Shown: positions 16,358-25,406 of the stretch, piece by piece
How positions within the stretch are numbered: the first letter of the stretch is position 1
How the letters are laid out: each line of letters starts with the position of its first letter
Assembly (NCBI GenBank): GCA_003278735.1
Contig: QCDO01000015.1
Span: 1-38,237, forward strand
Source of the DNA: Prochlorococcus sp. AG-355-J09
Lineage (GTDB): Bacteria > Cyanobacteriota > Cyanobacteriia > PCC-6307 > Cyanobiaceae
DNA length: 38,237 bases
Direction of reading: 5' to 3'
Made by a program: the position numbers and the translations under genes
The notes under the pieces: generated by a model
Told to the model about the DNA's origin: nothing
Seen by the model: only the letters and a program-made list of their open reading frames with translations
Databases searched by the model: none

Positions 16358-16696
16358 ATGAAAAAGATTTTAGTTTTCATTCTCCTTTTTATTAGTTCTT
16401 GTAGTACTAAAGATGAACTATCCATTACTAATGAAAATAAATTATTTTCCGTAACTAAAGAAACCGCTGTTCGTGTTTGTGGAGGTAAATCAAGATTGAT
16501 TGAAAGTAAAAATGAAGAAATAATCAAAGTAGAAATTATGGATTCTTCGAGTACTAAAAAAGAAAAATTTGTTCAATTTACTTTTGTTGAAACTGATAGA
16601 AAAGGAGGCAAATATAGAATTGTTAATTGTTATCCAAATAAAGATCCTAAAAAATCGATAGTTAAAACATTAACTACTAGTTACAAGCTTAATTAG
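16358..16696 (+). CDS. Small predicted lipoprotein, unknown function
   Basis: A 112-residue protein starting MKKILVFILLFISSCSTK: a short charged N-terminus, a hydrophobic core and a lipobox with Cys15 (ISSC). This predicts a lipid-anchored envelope protein. The mature part has a single pair of Cys residues (VCGG and VNCYP) and many Lys/Glu; I recognise no family. It stands alone about 150 bases after mrp and before the integrative-element genes on the other strand, so it may be cargo or element baggage. Confidence 0.6.
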   Translation: MKKILVFILLFISSCSTKDELSITNENKLFSVTKETAVRVCGGKSRLIESKNEEIIKVEIMDSSSTKKEKFVQFTFVETDRKGGKYRIVNCYPNKDPKKSIVKTLTTSYKLN

Positions 16697-16903
16697 ATTG
16701 TTAGGAGAAGATGTATTCTTTAATCTTTAGATGAATAGCTAAAAAGAAGCAAAAAACGAAAAAAGAAATATCTTTACTAGAAATTAACGGCCGATTAAAA
16801 ATGTTTAGGGTAATAAGCTCCTTTTTACGAAAGTAATAGTACTGATTCTTTTGTTATTAAGCTATTAGGCTATAACTTTGGAATTAATTTATTACTACAT
16901 AGT

Positions 16904-17998
16904 TTATGTAGGAAAAGTTTTTGGTCCGTATTTCCAAGGAGGTCTTCCACCTTTAGAAATTTCTCTTTTTCTAGAAATTTCTTTTTCTAGAAATAGCTTT
17001 TTACAAATACGTCTTGTATGTTCCTCATTAAAATTTGTCTCGTTAGCAATTTCTCTTATCGTTTTAAATACATTTTTTGTATGTAAAAGATTAAGAATCA
17101 AGAAACTTAATTCTTGATTCTTAGAAGGTAATAATTCTCCTTCTCCTACACTTTTTAAAACGAAACTGAAATCTTCTTCATCACCTTTTAAATTCCAAAT
17201 AATTCCTTTTCTGCAGTTTCTTTTTCCTAAACATTTCAAAATAAAGTGATTTTTATAGATTTGTTTTGTTGGTACCCAAATACCCCAAATATCGCTAACA
17301 GCTCCACTTTGTGTAATTGCACCAATCACATCGTGTATAGATACTTCATTTCTAATTCCCTCTGGCTTTCTTAAATGAGCTGTACAAATAATAAGGATAT
17401 TTAATTCACTTGCTAATTTATTTAATTCATAAAGAGGCGTTGCAAATTCAGGATCGCGCATTGAACGACCATTATTGGTTAATAAGGTTGTAACACTATC
17501 AAGGAATATAACTTTAAAAGAATTATTTAAAACTACGTCTTTCAGATTTTGAATATTTAGTTTGTCCCATCCATCTTCTGCGAAATAGAAATAAAGGTTA
17601 GAGTTTGCCCCATCTATATCCATTAACTCCAACTTATCAAGGGCATTATTTTTACTTTCATCTGATTGAACAACTAGTACTTTATTTTTTTGGGTAGTGA
17701 GTTCTCCCAAAAAAATATTCCCTGTAGATATTGCATAAGCCATTTGATAAATAAATGAGGTTTTACCAGATCCTGTTTCTCCCGCAAGTAAAACGCATGA
17801 TCCCCTAGCTCCAAAGGAATCAATAATCCATTCTTTTGAGCTTTTTGTTTTTAATAAATCAGCTATATTTTTAGGACCTTTTCCTACATCTGAGGAGTAG
17901 TCTTTTACAGATTTATTGTGATAACGATTTTGATAATTTTCATTATCTTCTAGCTGCATTTTATCAATGTCGCAGCCTGTGTAATCTGAGGGGTTCAT
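16904..17998 (-). CDS. RepA/AAA_25-type ATPase of the integrative element
   Basis: RecA-fold ATPase of 364 residues. Walker A is GETGSGKT (73-80), followed by a Walker B-like VIFLDS around residue 160 and IICTAH with a sensor His. These features match the RepA helicase / AAA_25 group found in plasmids, phages and satellites. The C-terminus (about 290-345) looks like a winged HTH (IREIANETNFNEEHTRRICKKL). Its ATG overlaps the stop of the small HTH gene by 4 bp (ATGA), so they are co-translated. A role in replication of an excised element is the likely reading. Confidence 0.75.
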   Translation of the reverse strand: MNPSDYTGCDIDKMQLEDNENYQNRYHNKSVKDYSSDVGKGPKNIADLLKTKSSKEWIIDSFGARGSCVLLAGETGSGKTSFIYQMAYAISTGNIFLGELTTQKNKVLVVQSDESKNNALDKLELMDIDGANSNLYFYFAEDGWDKLNIQNLKDVVLNNSFKVIFLDSVTTLLTNNGRSMRDPEFATPLYELNKLASELNILIICTAHLRKPEGIRNEVSIHDVIGAITQSGAVSDIWGIWVPTKQIYKNHFILKCLGKRNCRKGIIWNLKGDEEDFSFVLKSVGEGELLPSKNQELSFLILNLLHTKNVFKTIREIANETNFNEEHTRRICKKLFLEKEISRKREISKGGRPPWKYGPKTFPT

Positions 17999-18252
17999 TT
18001 TAAACCCTCCTTTTGTAATTCACTTATTAAGTCTTGGCCCTTTCTAATGAGCTTTCCTTTGTAATGAAAAATTTCTTTAATGGCGTTAACTTCCCAACGT
18101 GTAGGGCTGTTTAAAGATGCACCATAAACATAGTGGATTCCTTCCTCTAAAGGGCCATCTTTAAGGTCACGATTTTTCTTGAGGTACTGCGAACTACAGC
18201 CGAGCCAAGCAGCTGCTTCGGGAGTCCTCAACCACAAAGGTTGGACTTTCAT
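17995..18252 (-). CDS. Excisionase/AlpA-like small HTH protein
   Basis: An 85-residue basic protein. Residues about 7-50 contain a helix-turn-helix of the MerR/excisionase kind (LRTPEAAAWLGCSSQYLKK), then an acidic turn and a RWEVNAIKEIF stretch that recalls other element-encoded DNA-binding proteins. It starts with ATG at 18252 and overlaps the following ATPase gene. Position between the integrase and the ATPase suggests a recombination directionality factor or repressor. The exact family is not certain. Confidence 0.65.
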   Translation of the reverse strand: MKVQPLWLRTPEAAAWLGCSSQYLKKNRDLKDGPLEEGIHYVYGASLNSPTRWEVNAIKEIFHYKGKLIRKGQDLISELQKEGLK

Positions 18253-18276
18253 TGCTTTAAAAAATTAAATTATTAC

Positions 18277-18495
18277 TTAGCTGTTGCCGCTTACCTTCTT
18301 ATGTTCAGTCAGTAATGCGTTTCTAAATGCTGGGCTTGCACTTCGTAACCAATTGGAACCATGTTTGAAAGCAGTAGGAGCAAGAAGTTTTGCCTATTCT
18401 TCCATTTGTTTGGCGTCCATGCCTTGCTCTATATCTTTTTTAGAGACAGTAATACCTGACTTTTTATGATTCTTAAATCGGAACTTTTTCGCCAT
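18277..18495 (-). pseudogene. Small element gene interrupted by an in-frame TAG
   Basis: Reading from ATG at 18495, with GGTG-like ribosome site upstream, gives 33 residues (MAKKFRFKNHKKSGITVSKK at the start). Then comes TAG at 18394-18396, then 38 more sensible residues in the same frame (including GSNWLRSASPAFRNALL) to TAA at 18277-18279. The continued reading frame suggests an intact gene of 72 residues recently broken by one substitution, or a 33-residue peptide with readthrough. Strand and position fit the element genes. Function unknown. Confidence 0.5.
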
Positions 18496-18705
18496 AGCAC
18501 CTATAGGATTAACTGTAGATTTAGAGATAACAGCAACCCTGATTTTTATCTATTAATTCTGCCAAGAACTAATGAACTTAAGAAAAGAATTTCTATACCC
18601 CTCTGGTTCGATCAAGCGTAACCGCCGAACTAAGTAGGATCAGTTACTTATATTTATAGCTACTTTTGTTGCGTCTGCAAATATTTGAATATATCTAATT
18701 CAATT
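18496..18705. other. Intergenic stretch within the integrative element
   Basis: About 210 bases between the broken small gene and the integrase 3' end. No convincing reading frame, RNA gene or repeat is seen. A GGTTCGATCAAGCGTAACC segment at 18605-18623 can form a weak 4-bp stem only. Confidence 0.4.
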
Positions 18706-20055
18706 TTAAACTTCAATCCTATTTTTTAAATGTCTTTCAAATGCTTTTTCTAAGCTAAGTTCTGTTGTGTAAGAACCATAAAATGAATTATGAGTTTCTA
18801 CAGAATGACCCATTGCAGCAGCAGCATCTTTTATTGATATTGGAATAGTGGAGCCCTTATGACATTGATGAGCATACCTATGTCTCAGGCTGTAAGGAGT
18901 AATTTCAGGGTTCGTTTTAATTATCTCTTTCCAAACCTTGTTCCTTTCGATTAATTGCCTTAGTGCTTGACCAACATCACCATATTTATTTTTATCTTTT
19001 ACCATTTCTATTTGATTAAGGACTGGCAAAGGTAATGTAATCTTTTTTGATTCAAATAATTCTAAAAGTTTTTTCCCAAGGTTTTTCTTTGCCAAAAGGT
19101 CCATAGGAAAAACCCTCCTATCCTCCTTTTTTGCTTTTGTATTTATATTATTTTTGATATTTCCAACATATAGTTTGCTATCCACAGCTCTAAGAACTGC
19201 AAGTTCAGAAAGCCTTAAGCCAAAAATAGAAATCAAACCAACTGCTAAAAATAATGAAGGATCTCTTGATTCAAGATCATCTAATAATCTAAGTAAATCA
19301 TGCTCCTCTATATATGGAGTTAATTTATCTTGTTTAGTTCTATTAGACTTTCCAATTAGTTCTTTTCTATAGTCTTCGCTAGGCGGTTGCCACCTTTTTT
19401 CATTTTGTGAATGTCTTTCTATTCCATATTTTAAAATCTCACACCAAGCATTGATATATCTTTTCCTCTCATCAGGTTCTATATCAATAAGGTATTTATC
19501 CGATAATTTTTTTATAAGCTCAACTCCTGTAATTGGAGAGGGATTATTATTCATTTCTTCTAAGAATCTACTAATTCTCCTTGCCCAATCTTTTTCGGTT
19601 TTACTTGTTAAACCTTGTTTGGTTTGCATGAACTGATCAACCTTTGATGCAGCATTAAAATATTCTTTTAAGTCCTTTGCATAGTTAGCATCATTTTTAT
19701 TTAGAGGCCTTATTAATAAGAAATCATTCCAACTTTTATTAGGTTGTCTCGTTACTTCTCCAATAAATTGAGCTTTCCATCTTCTAGTAGCTTCTTTGAG
19801 AGTTAGGTTTTTTTCGACTACTAATGGTTTTATAAATTCGATAGCTTTTAGGATCTCTATCCCTGAGGTTTTCTTCCATTCGATGGGTAAGGTTTGAGAG
19901 GTTCTTTTGTTGGCAGAACCTAGCCCTTCGTTATAAACATATAAAAGTTTTGTCCTACCACTATTTTCGCCATTAACCCTAATCCCACGGCCAAAATTAG
20001 TGCAGATATTTTTTCTTAATTCTTTTTCCCAAAAAGTGCTGTTAGCACTAGTCAT
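18706..20055 (-). CDS. Tyrosine recombinase (integrase) of a tRNA-Thr-associated element
   Basis: Site-specific recombinase of 449 residues. The N-terminal half (about 120-230) is the SAM-like core-binding domain. The catalytic domain shows R281 in GLRLSEL, the S-L-R-H-R box with R391, H417 in AMGHS and nucleophile Y426 in NSFYGSY. The start is ATG at 20055, about 117 bases from the 3' end of the tRNA-Thr gene, the classic layout for integration into a tRNA. The N-terminal arm (residues 1-110) could bind arm sites; three phased GATATAT motifs lie just upstream. Similar recombinases mark tycheposons in Prochlorococcus, but I could not check which clade this belongs to. Confidence 0.9.
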   Translation of the reverse strand: MTSANSTFWEKELRKNICTNFGRGIRVNGENSGRTKLLYVYNEGLGSANKRTSQTLPIEWKKTSGIEILKAIEFIKPLVVEKNLTLKEATRRWKAQFIGEVTRQPNKSWNDFLLIRPLNKNDANYAKDLKEYFNAASKVDQFMQTKQGLTSKTEKDWARRISRFLEEMNNNPSPITGVELIKKLSDKYLIDIEPDERKRYINAWCEILKYGIERHSQNEKRWQPPSEDYRKELIGKSNRTKQDKLTPYIEEHDLLRLLDDLESRDPSLFLAVGLISIFGLRLSELAVLRAVDSKLYVGNIKNNINTKAKKEDRRVFPMDLLAKKNLGKKLLELFESKKITLPLPVLNQIEMVKDKNKYGDVGQALRQLIERNKVWKEIIKTNPEITPYSLRHRYAHQCHKGSTIPISIKDAAAAMGHSVETHNSFYGSYTTELSLEKAFERHLKNRIEV

Positions 20056-20081
20056 TTTAAAAGTGTAATTAGTGCAGAATT

Positions 20082-20110
20082 GATATATTGTCGATATATC
20101 TAGATATATC
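20082..20110. repeat. Phased GATATAT repeats with 18-bp perfect palindrome in the integrase leader
   Basis: GATATAT occurs at 20082, 20093 and 20103, spaced 11 and 10 bases, about one helical turn. The last two form a perfect palindrome, GATATATCTAGATATATC (20093-20110). They lie 27-55 bases before the integrase ATG. This is the expected layout of an operator or of integrase/excisionase arm sites next to attL. Confidence 0.55.
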
Positions 20111-20171
20111 CGGTTATAATCTAATCTTACCTTATTTCATGTAATTTCAGCTGCAGCAATGCTTTTGGCCA

Positions 20172-20243
<72 letters not shown>

Positions 20244-20253
20244 AATTTTAAAG

Positions 20254-20335
20254 TGGGCCGGGTTGGATTTGAACCAACGTAGGCAGAGCCAGCGGATTTA
20301 CAGTCCGCCCCCTTTAACCACTCGGGCACCGACCC
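20254..20335 (-). tRNA. tRNA-Tyr (anticodon GTA)
   Basis: Class II tRNA on the - strand with acceptor GGGTCGG/CCGGCCC, anticodon stem GCGGA/TCCGC with loop CTGTAAA, a long variable arm (TGGCTCTGCCTACG) and T-arm TTGG-TTCAAAT-CCAA. It lies 10 bases from tRNA-Thr and is probably cotranscribed with it. Confidence 0.96.
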
Positions 20336-20433
20336 CCACTATTTGAACTTATCAGTTAATGGTCACTTTGTGTGAAAATGTTTTGGTTTTTTTGTTTCTT
20401 TCTAGATAGCATTTAATAGAAAAGACTTTATTG

Positions 20434-20877
20434 ATGATGAATATCTTATTGATAAATGGACCAAATCTAAATCTTTTGGGAACTAGAGAACCTGAAATAT
20501 ATGGTAATAAAACATTGAGTGATATAGAAAAAGATTTAACTAAAGTTGCTAAAGAAAAAAGTATTAATCTTGAATGTTTTCAAAGTAATCACGAAGGAGA
20601 AATAGTAGATAAAATTCAAGAGTCTATAAAAAGTATCCAAGGAATTCTTATAAATGCTGGCGCTTTTACTCACACCTCGATTTCTATTCGTGATGCTTTA
20701 ATTGGATCAAAAATTCCTTTTGTAGAGTTACATATTTCAAATATTTTTAGTAGGGAAGATTTTCGTAAAGAATCTTTTCTTACAGATAAAGCTATAGGAA
20801 TTATTAGTGGATTCGGCATATCAAGTTATTCCTTAGCTCTTGAAGGAATCATTGGATATTTAAGTAGTAAAGATTAA
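20434..20877 (+). CDS. aroQ: Type II 3-dehydroquinate dehydratase
   Basis: Converts 3-dehydroquinate to 3-dehydroshikimate in the shikimate pathway, in the cytoplasm, as a dodecamer of small subunits. Typical motifs are [20 protein letters not shown] with the catalytic Tyr at its end, [21 protein letters not shown] and the [15 protein letters not shown] segment with the catalytic His region. The 147 residues fit the family. ATG codons at 20434 and 20437 (and TTG at 20431) are all possible starts; I chose the first ATG. The stop codon abuts the ATG of miaE. Confidence 0.96.
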   Translation: MMNILLINGPNLNLLGTREPEIYGNKTLSDIEKDLTKVAKEKSINLECFQSNHEGEIVDKIQESIKSIQGILINAGAFTHTSISIRDALIGSKIPFVELHISNIFSREDFRKESFLTDKAIGIISGFGISSYSLALEGIIGYLSSKD

Positions 20878-21486
20878 ATGCTAGTCGATTTTAAAAGGCC
20901 CACTTCACATATTAAATATTTATCGTCATTTACCTCAGATGAGTGGATCAAACTCGCATTATCTAATCCAATAGATATTCTTATTGACCATGCTCATTGT
21001 GAAAGAAAAGCAGCAGGAGTAGCTATTCAATTGATGTTTAGATATCCATCAGAACCAAATCTGGCAGAAGTTCTTAGTCCAATAGCGAGAGAGGAATTAG
21101 AGCATTTTGAAAAAATACTTTATTTTTTAAAGGATCTTGGACATTCTCTTGAGTCCTTAAAACCGCCTCCATATGGAGCTGAATTGTCCAAGAATATAAG
21201 AAAGGAAGAGCCCAATAGAATGCTTGATAGTTTCTTGATCGCAGGACTTATTGAAGCAAGAAGTCATGAAAGATTAAGCTTGCTTGCGCTGAATTCTGAA
21301 GATAATTCGTTTAAATCCCTTTATGAGTCTCTGCTTGAGAGTGAGGCAAGACATTTTGGGGTTTACTGGAAACTTGCTCAAACTAAATTCTCTAAAAATC
21401 AAACTTTCAAAAGGTTAGAGGAATTGTCTGAAATTGAGTCAGCAATATTAGCTGAAACTTTCATGATGCCAAGGGTACATAGCTAA
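20878..21486 (+). CDS. miaE: tRNA-(ms2io6A)-hydroxylase MiaE-like
   Basis: Non-haem diiron monooxygenase that hydroxylates the isopentenyl group of ms2i6A at tRNA position 37. The ferritin-like ligands are visible: DHAHCERKAA, REELEHFEKIL (ExxH), ARSHERL and ESEARHF (ExxxH). The 202 residues match the family. The gene starts at the base after the aroQ stop codon and is probably cotranscribed with it. Picocyanobacterial MiaE-like proteins are well conserved; function is assigned by family. Confidence 0.93.
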   Translation: MLVDFKRPTSHIKYLSSFTSDEWIKLALSNPIDILIDHAHCERKAAGVAIQLMFRYPSEPNLAEVLSPIAREELEHFEKILYFLKDLGHSLESLKPPPYGAELSKNIRKEEPNRMLDSFLIAGLIEARSHERLSLLALNSEDNSFKSLYESLLESEARHFGVYWKLAQTKFSKNQTFKRLEELSEIESAILAETFMMPRVHS

Positions 21487-21502
21487 AGTTAATAAAATAA
21501 AA

Positions 21503-22270
21503 ATGAAAATAAACATGAAAATAAACAAGTTCTTAAGTTTACTTAATCGATATAACACTGATTTACCAACATTCACGATCGTTGGTGTAGGCCCTGGAGA
21601 TCCATCGCTTTTAACAATTGCTGCTGTGGATGCAATAAAAAAAGCGAAAGTTATAGTTTTTCCAATATCAGATGATAATAAAAAGAGTTTCGCTGCGGAA
21701 ATAGTCAAGAAATACACCAAATTTAAAAAAAACATACCCATCATCTTTCCAATGGCTAGGAAGGATTTTGATCCCGATGAAATATGGTCTAACGCAGTAG
21801 AAAAAATTGTGAAATTTATAAAAAATGGTGAATCAGTTGTTTTACTTTGTCTTGGAGATACTTCACTATTTGCAAGTTCTTCAAATATTTTGAGGTTTAT
21901 AAAAAATAATCATGCTGAAATTATTACCAAAACAATACCTGGTATTTCCTCTATTTCAGCAGCAGCGGCTTTGAATGATTTTGATTTGGTAAAAAAAGGC
22001 GAGACATTGATCATTAAAGAATGCCCTTCTTCAGAATCTGAATTAACAACCCTAATTAGTGAAAGTAAGTCAAATAAAACGGTATTGGCAATTATGAAAG
22101 TTGGCAAAAGATGGAATTTAGTCAGGGAAATTTTAAAAAAAGAGGATATTATCAATACATCATTAATAGCTTTAAGTGTTGGGATGCCTGATCAAATTAT
22201 TCAATATGCATCACAATATAAAAAGGAATTTATGCCTTATTTCTCTTTGATTTTGATAAGGTTCGATTAA
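21503..22270 (+). CDS. cobI: Precorrin-2 C20-methyltransferase
   Basis: SAM-dependent methylase of corrin-ring synthesis (vitamin B12 pathway) in the cytoplasm. The tetrapyrrole-methylase signatures are TIVGVGPGDPSLLTIAAVDAI, LLCLGDTSLFASSS, TIPGISSISAAAA and ILAIMKVGK-like VLAIMKVGKRW. At 255 residues it fits CobI/CbiL. ATG occurs twice in a short duplicated start (ATGAAAATAAAC at 21503 and 21515), so four residues at the N-terminus are uncertain. The following gene starts at its stop codon. Confidence 0.9.
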   Translation: MKINMKINKFLSLLNRYNTDLPTFTIVGVGPGDPSLLTIAAVDAIKKAKVIVFPISDDNKKSFAAEIVKKYTKFKKNIPIIFPMARKDFDPDEIWSNAVEKIVKFIKNGESVVLLCLGDTSLFASSSNILRFIKNNHAEIITKTIPGISSISAAAALNDFDLVKKGETLIIKECPSSESELTTLISESKSNKTVLAIMKVGKRWNLVREILKKEDIINTSLIALSVGMPDQIIQYASQYKKEFMPYFSLILIRFD

Positions 22271-22755
22271 TGTATAAAAAAGAAAAATTAGTTGAAAATC
22301 AATTTACATGGCCAATATGTAAGGATCTATTATTTCTTGTTCTCGAAGATAGGGTTAGTGATATTTTTGTTTGTGAATTGGTTTGGGAAAGACTTTTCTA
22401 TACTAAAGAACTTTCCATAAATGATTGGGCTGTTAGCGCATTAACTCCTTCTTATTGGTCTGAAAAATTTGAAAAAGCTCCTCAAATCATTTCAGAGCGA
22501 TCAGCCTCAGTACATTTGACTCGATCGATTCCAAAAGACTATAAACAAGGATTAAAAAATTTTCTTAATTTTAAAGGTTATAAGATTAATGAACTCTATC
22601 CAAGAAGAACTAGAAGAGCGACGGCAGTAAATTGGTTGATTTATTGGGCGATTGAAAATGATTGTTTTTCAAAAGATAGTGGATTATTGCCAAGTCCTAG
22701 TTCACCACCTGTAAATCCAGTTAAAGGACATTTTGGTGATCCAGAAATTAAATAA
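22270..22755 (+). CDS. Conserved cyanobacterial protein of unknown function (DUF1823-like)
   Basis: A 161-residue soluble protein. The middle part (FEKAPQIISERSASVHLTRSIPKDYKQ and LYPRRTRRATAVNWLIYW) matches from memory the DUF1823 family of cyanobacteria and plastids. No catalytic motif is recognisable. The C-terminal 20 residues are Pro/Ser-rich. ATG at 22270 overlaps the last base of the cobI stop codon. Function unknown. Confidence 0.7.
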   Translation: MYKKEKLVENQFTWPICKDLLFLVLEDRVSDIFVCELVWERLFYTKELSINDWAVSALTPSYWSEKFEKAPQIISERSASVHLTRSIPKDYKQGLKNFLNFKGYKINELYPRRTRRATAVNWLIYWAIENDCFSKDSGLLPSPSSPPVNPVKGHFGDPEIK

Positions 22756-22829
22756 GTTTTTTTGAAAAAGGTAAATGATTCTATTAAAGTTATAGTTGTA
22801 ATGGATACTACTTTCTTTGGAGAGAAGAA

Positions 22830-24203
22830 TTGATTCTTCCTACAATAGCAATTATCGGAAGACCTAACGTCGGGAAATCTACCTTAGTTAATCGTCTTTG
22901 CCAAAGTAATGATGCAATAGTATTTGATAAACCTGGTGTTACAAGAGATAGAACTTATCAAAATGCTTCATGGGGAGGTAGGGAATTTCAAATAGTTGAT
23001 ACTGGAGGTTTAGTTTTTGATGATGATAGTGAATTTCTCCCAGAAATAAGGACACAAGTCTTCTTAGCTCTAGAAGAGGCTTCACTCGCGTTACTAGTGG
23101 TAGATGGGAATCAAGGCGTTACTGATGGTGATTTATCAATAGCAAAATGGTTAAGAAAATCAAGCTGTAAAACAATTGTTGCTGTTAATAAATGCGAATC
23201 AACTAATCTAGGAATATCCTTAGCTTCGGAGTTCTGGAAATTAGGACTGGGCGAACCTAACCCTGTTTCGGCTATTCATGGTTCAGGCACTGGAGATCTT
23301 TTAGATCTCGTTATTGGAGAACTTCCTGAAAATAATATCCAGGATGATGAAGAAAAGATAATGATGTCAATTATAGGTAGGCCTAATGTCGGTAAATCTA
23401 GTTTGCTAAATTCAATCTGTGGAGAAAAAAGAGCAATAGTTAGTGATATTAGTGGCACGACAACTGATTCAATAGATACGCTTATTAAAAAAGGTGATAA
23501 TCTTTGGAAAATTATTGATACTGCAGGAATTAGAAGAAAGAAAAATGTTAAATACGGTACTGAATTCTTTGGTATTAATAGGGCTTTTAAATCTATAGAT
23601 AGAAGTGATGTTTGTGTTTTAGTTATAGACGCTATAGATGGAGTAACTGATCAAGACCAGAAGCTGGCTGGGCGCATAGAAGAACAAGGCAGAGCTTGCA
23701 TAATTGTTGTTAATAAATGGGATCTTGTAGAAAAAAATAGTTCAACAATTTATCAAGTAGAAAAAGAACTTAGATCTAAACTTTATTTTTTACATTGGTC
23801 AAAAATGATTTTTATATCCGCTCTAACTGGTCAAAGAGTTGATAATATTTTTGAGCATGCTCTTAATGCTGTAAATCAACATAGAAGAAGAGTTACAACA
23901 TCTGTAGTTAATGAAGTACTTAAAGAATCAATCAGTTGGAAAAGTCCTCCAACGAAGAGAAGCGGCAAGCAAGGTAGGCTTTATTACGGTACTCAAGTAA
24001 AGAACAAACCTCCCACTTTTACTCTTTTTGTAAATGACCCTAAATTATTCGGAATAACTTATAGAAGATATATTGAAAAACAAATTAGGGTAAATTTAGG
24101 CTTTGAAGGCACACCCCTCATTTTACTTTGGAGAGGAAAACAGCAAAGAGCTTTAAATAAAGAAGTCGAAAAAGAAAATATTGAGTTAATACAAAAAGAT
24201 TAA
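22830..24203 (+). CDS. der: Ribosome-assembly GTPase Der (EngA)
   Basis: GTPase needed for 50S subunit maturation. It has two tandem G domains: the first with GRPNVGKST (residues 9-17), DTGG and NKCE; the second with GRPNVGKSS (near 183-191), DTAGI and NKWD. A KH-like domain follows (about 355-445, [14 protein letters not shown]). The 457 residues are normal length. The start is TTG at 22830, preceded by GGAGAGAAG as a ribosome site. It overlaps the next gene by one base (TAATG). Confidence 0.97.
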   Translation: MILPTIAIIGRPNVGKSTLVNRLCQSNDAIVFDKPGVTRDRTYQNASWGGREFQIVDTGGLVFDDDSEFLPEIRTQVFLALEEASLALLVVDGNQGVTDGDLSIAKWLRKSSCKTIVAVNKCESTNLGISLASEFWKLGLGEPNPVSAIHGSGTGDLLDLVIGELPENNIQDDEEKIMMSIIGRPNVGKSSLLNSICGEKRAIVSDISGTTTDSIDTLIKKGDNLWKIIDTAGIRRKKNVKYGTEFFGINRAFKSIDRSDVCVLVIDAIDGVTDQDQKLAGRIEEQGRACIIVVNKWDLVEKNSSTIYQVEKELRSKLYFLHWSKMIFISALTGQRVDNIFEHALNAVNQHRRRVTTSVVNEVLKESISWKSPPTKRSGKQGRLYYGTQVKNKPPTFTLFVNDPKLFGITYRRYIEKQIRVNLGFEGTPLILLWRGKQQRALNKEVEKENIELIQKD

Positions 24204-25117
24204 TGAATTTGCTTACCAAATTTTCTGTTGGTCAATACGTTCATGGTAATAGAAGTTGGCTAAGAATTATAGATAGTAGATTAAAATTAATTATCGTAAT
24301 GATATTTTTAATTACTCCAATTTGGGCAGGTCCAATATGGAGATTGAGTTTAGTTGGTTTTTTACTATTAATTACTTTTTTAAGTTTATTGCCATCTAGG
24401 GTATGGTGGCGATCATTATTTTTTCTCTCATGTTTATCACTATCAATTGGATGTATATCAATACTTGCCTCGTCTGATATTCAATCTCTTGATGGCTACT
24501 TAAGAAATCCCAATGAGTTGCAAGTAGTACTGGAAAGCCAAAAAGATTGGAATATTTTGCAAATTCCTTCGCAGAAGATATGGTTTATTAATTTTGGTCC
24601 CTACAACTTATCAAGAAAAGCATTTGAACTAGGAATAAAAACTTCCACTTTGATATTTACAGTTATTCATAGTGTGAATTTGATGCTTTTAACCACATTG
24701 CAGGAAGACATTGTATGGGGATTAAGTTGGTTTATGTATCCATTAAGAAAGATTGGATTGCCAATTAGTAAGTGGCTTTTTCAGTTGTTAATTGCATTAC
24801 GTTTTATTCCTCTAGTGCAGGAAGAATTTCAAAATATCATTAAATCAGTGTCAGTTAGATCAATAAATTTTCGAAATTTAGGATTAAAGAAATCCTTTAA
24901 TGTTTTATTAATCTTAGTAGAAAGGTTATTTCAAAATATATTTCTGAGAATTGATCATGGAGCAGAATCATTACTCTCAAAGAAAAAAATTATTATAAAA
25001 ACCAACAGATTTAGAACTCTTTATCCTTCAAAATCTCTCAATGTAATTGTTAATACATTATCGATTTGTTTTATTTGCATAGCAATTTTTCTTAGAAAAC
25101 TGTATGGTGCATTATAA
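24203..25117 (+). CDS. Energy-coupling factor transporter transmembrane protein (EcfT/CbiQ family)
   Basis: Membrane scaffold of an ECF-type vitamin or metal importer, 304 residues. It has hydrophobic segments near residues 27-60, 66-90, 145-170 and at the C-terminus (280-300). Conserved features are the N-terminal YVHGNRSWLRIIDSRLKLI (DPR-like start) and the cytoplasmic coupling region ALRFIPLVQEEFQNI...SVRSINFRN. The substrate-binding S component and ATPase are not nearby, as in group II ECF systems. It is coupled to der by a TAATG overlap. Confidence 0.85.
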   Translation: MNLLTKFSVGQYVHGNRSWLRIIDSRLKLIIVMIFLITPIWAGPIWRLSLVGFLLLITFLSLLPSRVWWRSLFFLSCLSLSIGCISILASSDIQSLDGYLRNPNELQVVLESQKDWNILQIPSQKIWFINFGPYNLSRKAFELGIKTSTLIFTVIHSVNLMLLTTLQEDIVWGLSWFMYPLRKIGLPISKWLFQLLIALRFIPLVQEEFQNIIKSVSVRSINFRNLGLKKSFNVLLILVERLFQNIFLRIDHGAESLLSKKKIIIKTNRFRTLYPSKSLNVIVNTLSICFICIAIFLRKLYGAL

Positions 25118-25136
25118 ATAACACAATATTTTAGGT

Positions 25137-25403
25137 TTGAGTTCTGAGCGTTATTTAAACCATCCAACATTTGGCATGCTTTACCAAGTTTCTCCTGGAA
25201 ATGATGGGAGAGATATTTATGCGACTTTATACGCTCAAAAAATGTTTTTTTTAGTAGAAGTTCGACAGAGAGAAGTTTTTTTTGAAGTTATACCTTATTT
25301 AGATGCCCGTAATCAAGCCGAATTAAACCTTCAAAAAGCTAGAAGAAAAGGATCTGAAGAACTATCTAAATGGGAGAATTTATTTACGCAAACTTTCTTA
25401 TAA
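25137..25403 (+). CDS. pipX: PII-interacting protein X, NtcA coactivator
   Basis: Small cyanobacterial regulator (88 residues) that binds NtcA with 2-oxoglutarate to activate nitrogen genes, or PII when nitrogen is plentiful. The N-terminal Tudor-like domain (YLNHPTFGMLY...AQKMFFLVEV) and the helical tail (DARNQAELNLQKARR) match PipX. TTG at 25137 is the start. pipY follows three bases after its stop, which is the standard pipX-pipY operon. Relevant here because an NtcA-like site is seen at 12160-12173. Confidence 0.95.
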   Translation: MSSERYLNHPTFGMLYQVSPGNDGRDIYATLYAQKMFFLVEVRQREVFFEVIPYLDARNQAELNLQKARRKGSEELSKWENLFTQTFL

Positions 25404-25406
25404 AAG

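Noticed and set aside
16955..16997. Repeated TTTCTAGAAATTTC-like segments
   Set aside because: They lie inside the 3' end of the AAA ATPase gene and encode its EKEISRKREIS stretch; codon-level low complexity explains them.
16878..17117. Hydrophobic 79-residue reading frame on +
   Set aside because: It is antisense to the 3' end of the AAA ATPase gene and has no ribosome site or recognisable features.
18284..18469. A 61-codon + strand reading frame
   Set aside because: It is antisense to the broken small gene at 18277-18495, whose reading on the - strand makes a more plausible protein with a ribosome site.
18605..18623. GGTTCGATCAAGC resembling a tRNA T-arm, as a possible tRNA remnant or att site
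   Set aside because: The flanks do not pair as a T-stem and the segment does not match the tRNA-Thr 3' end, so it is not a usable attachment-site duplicate.
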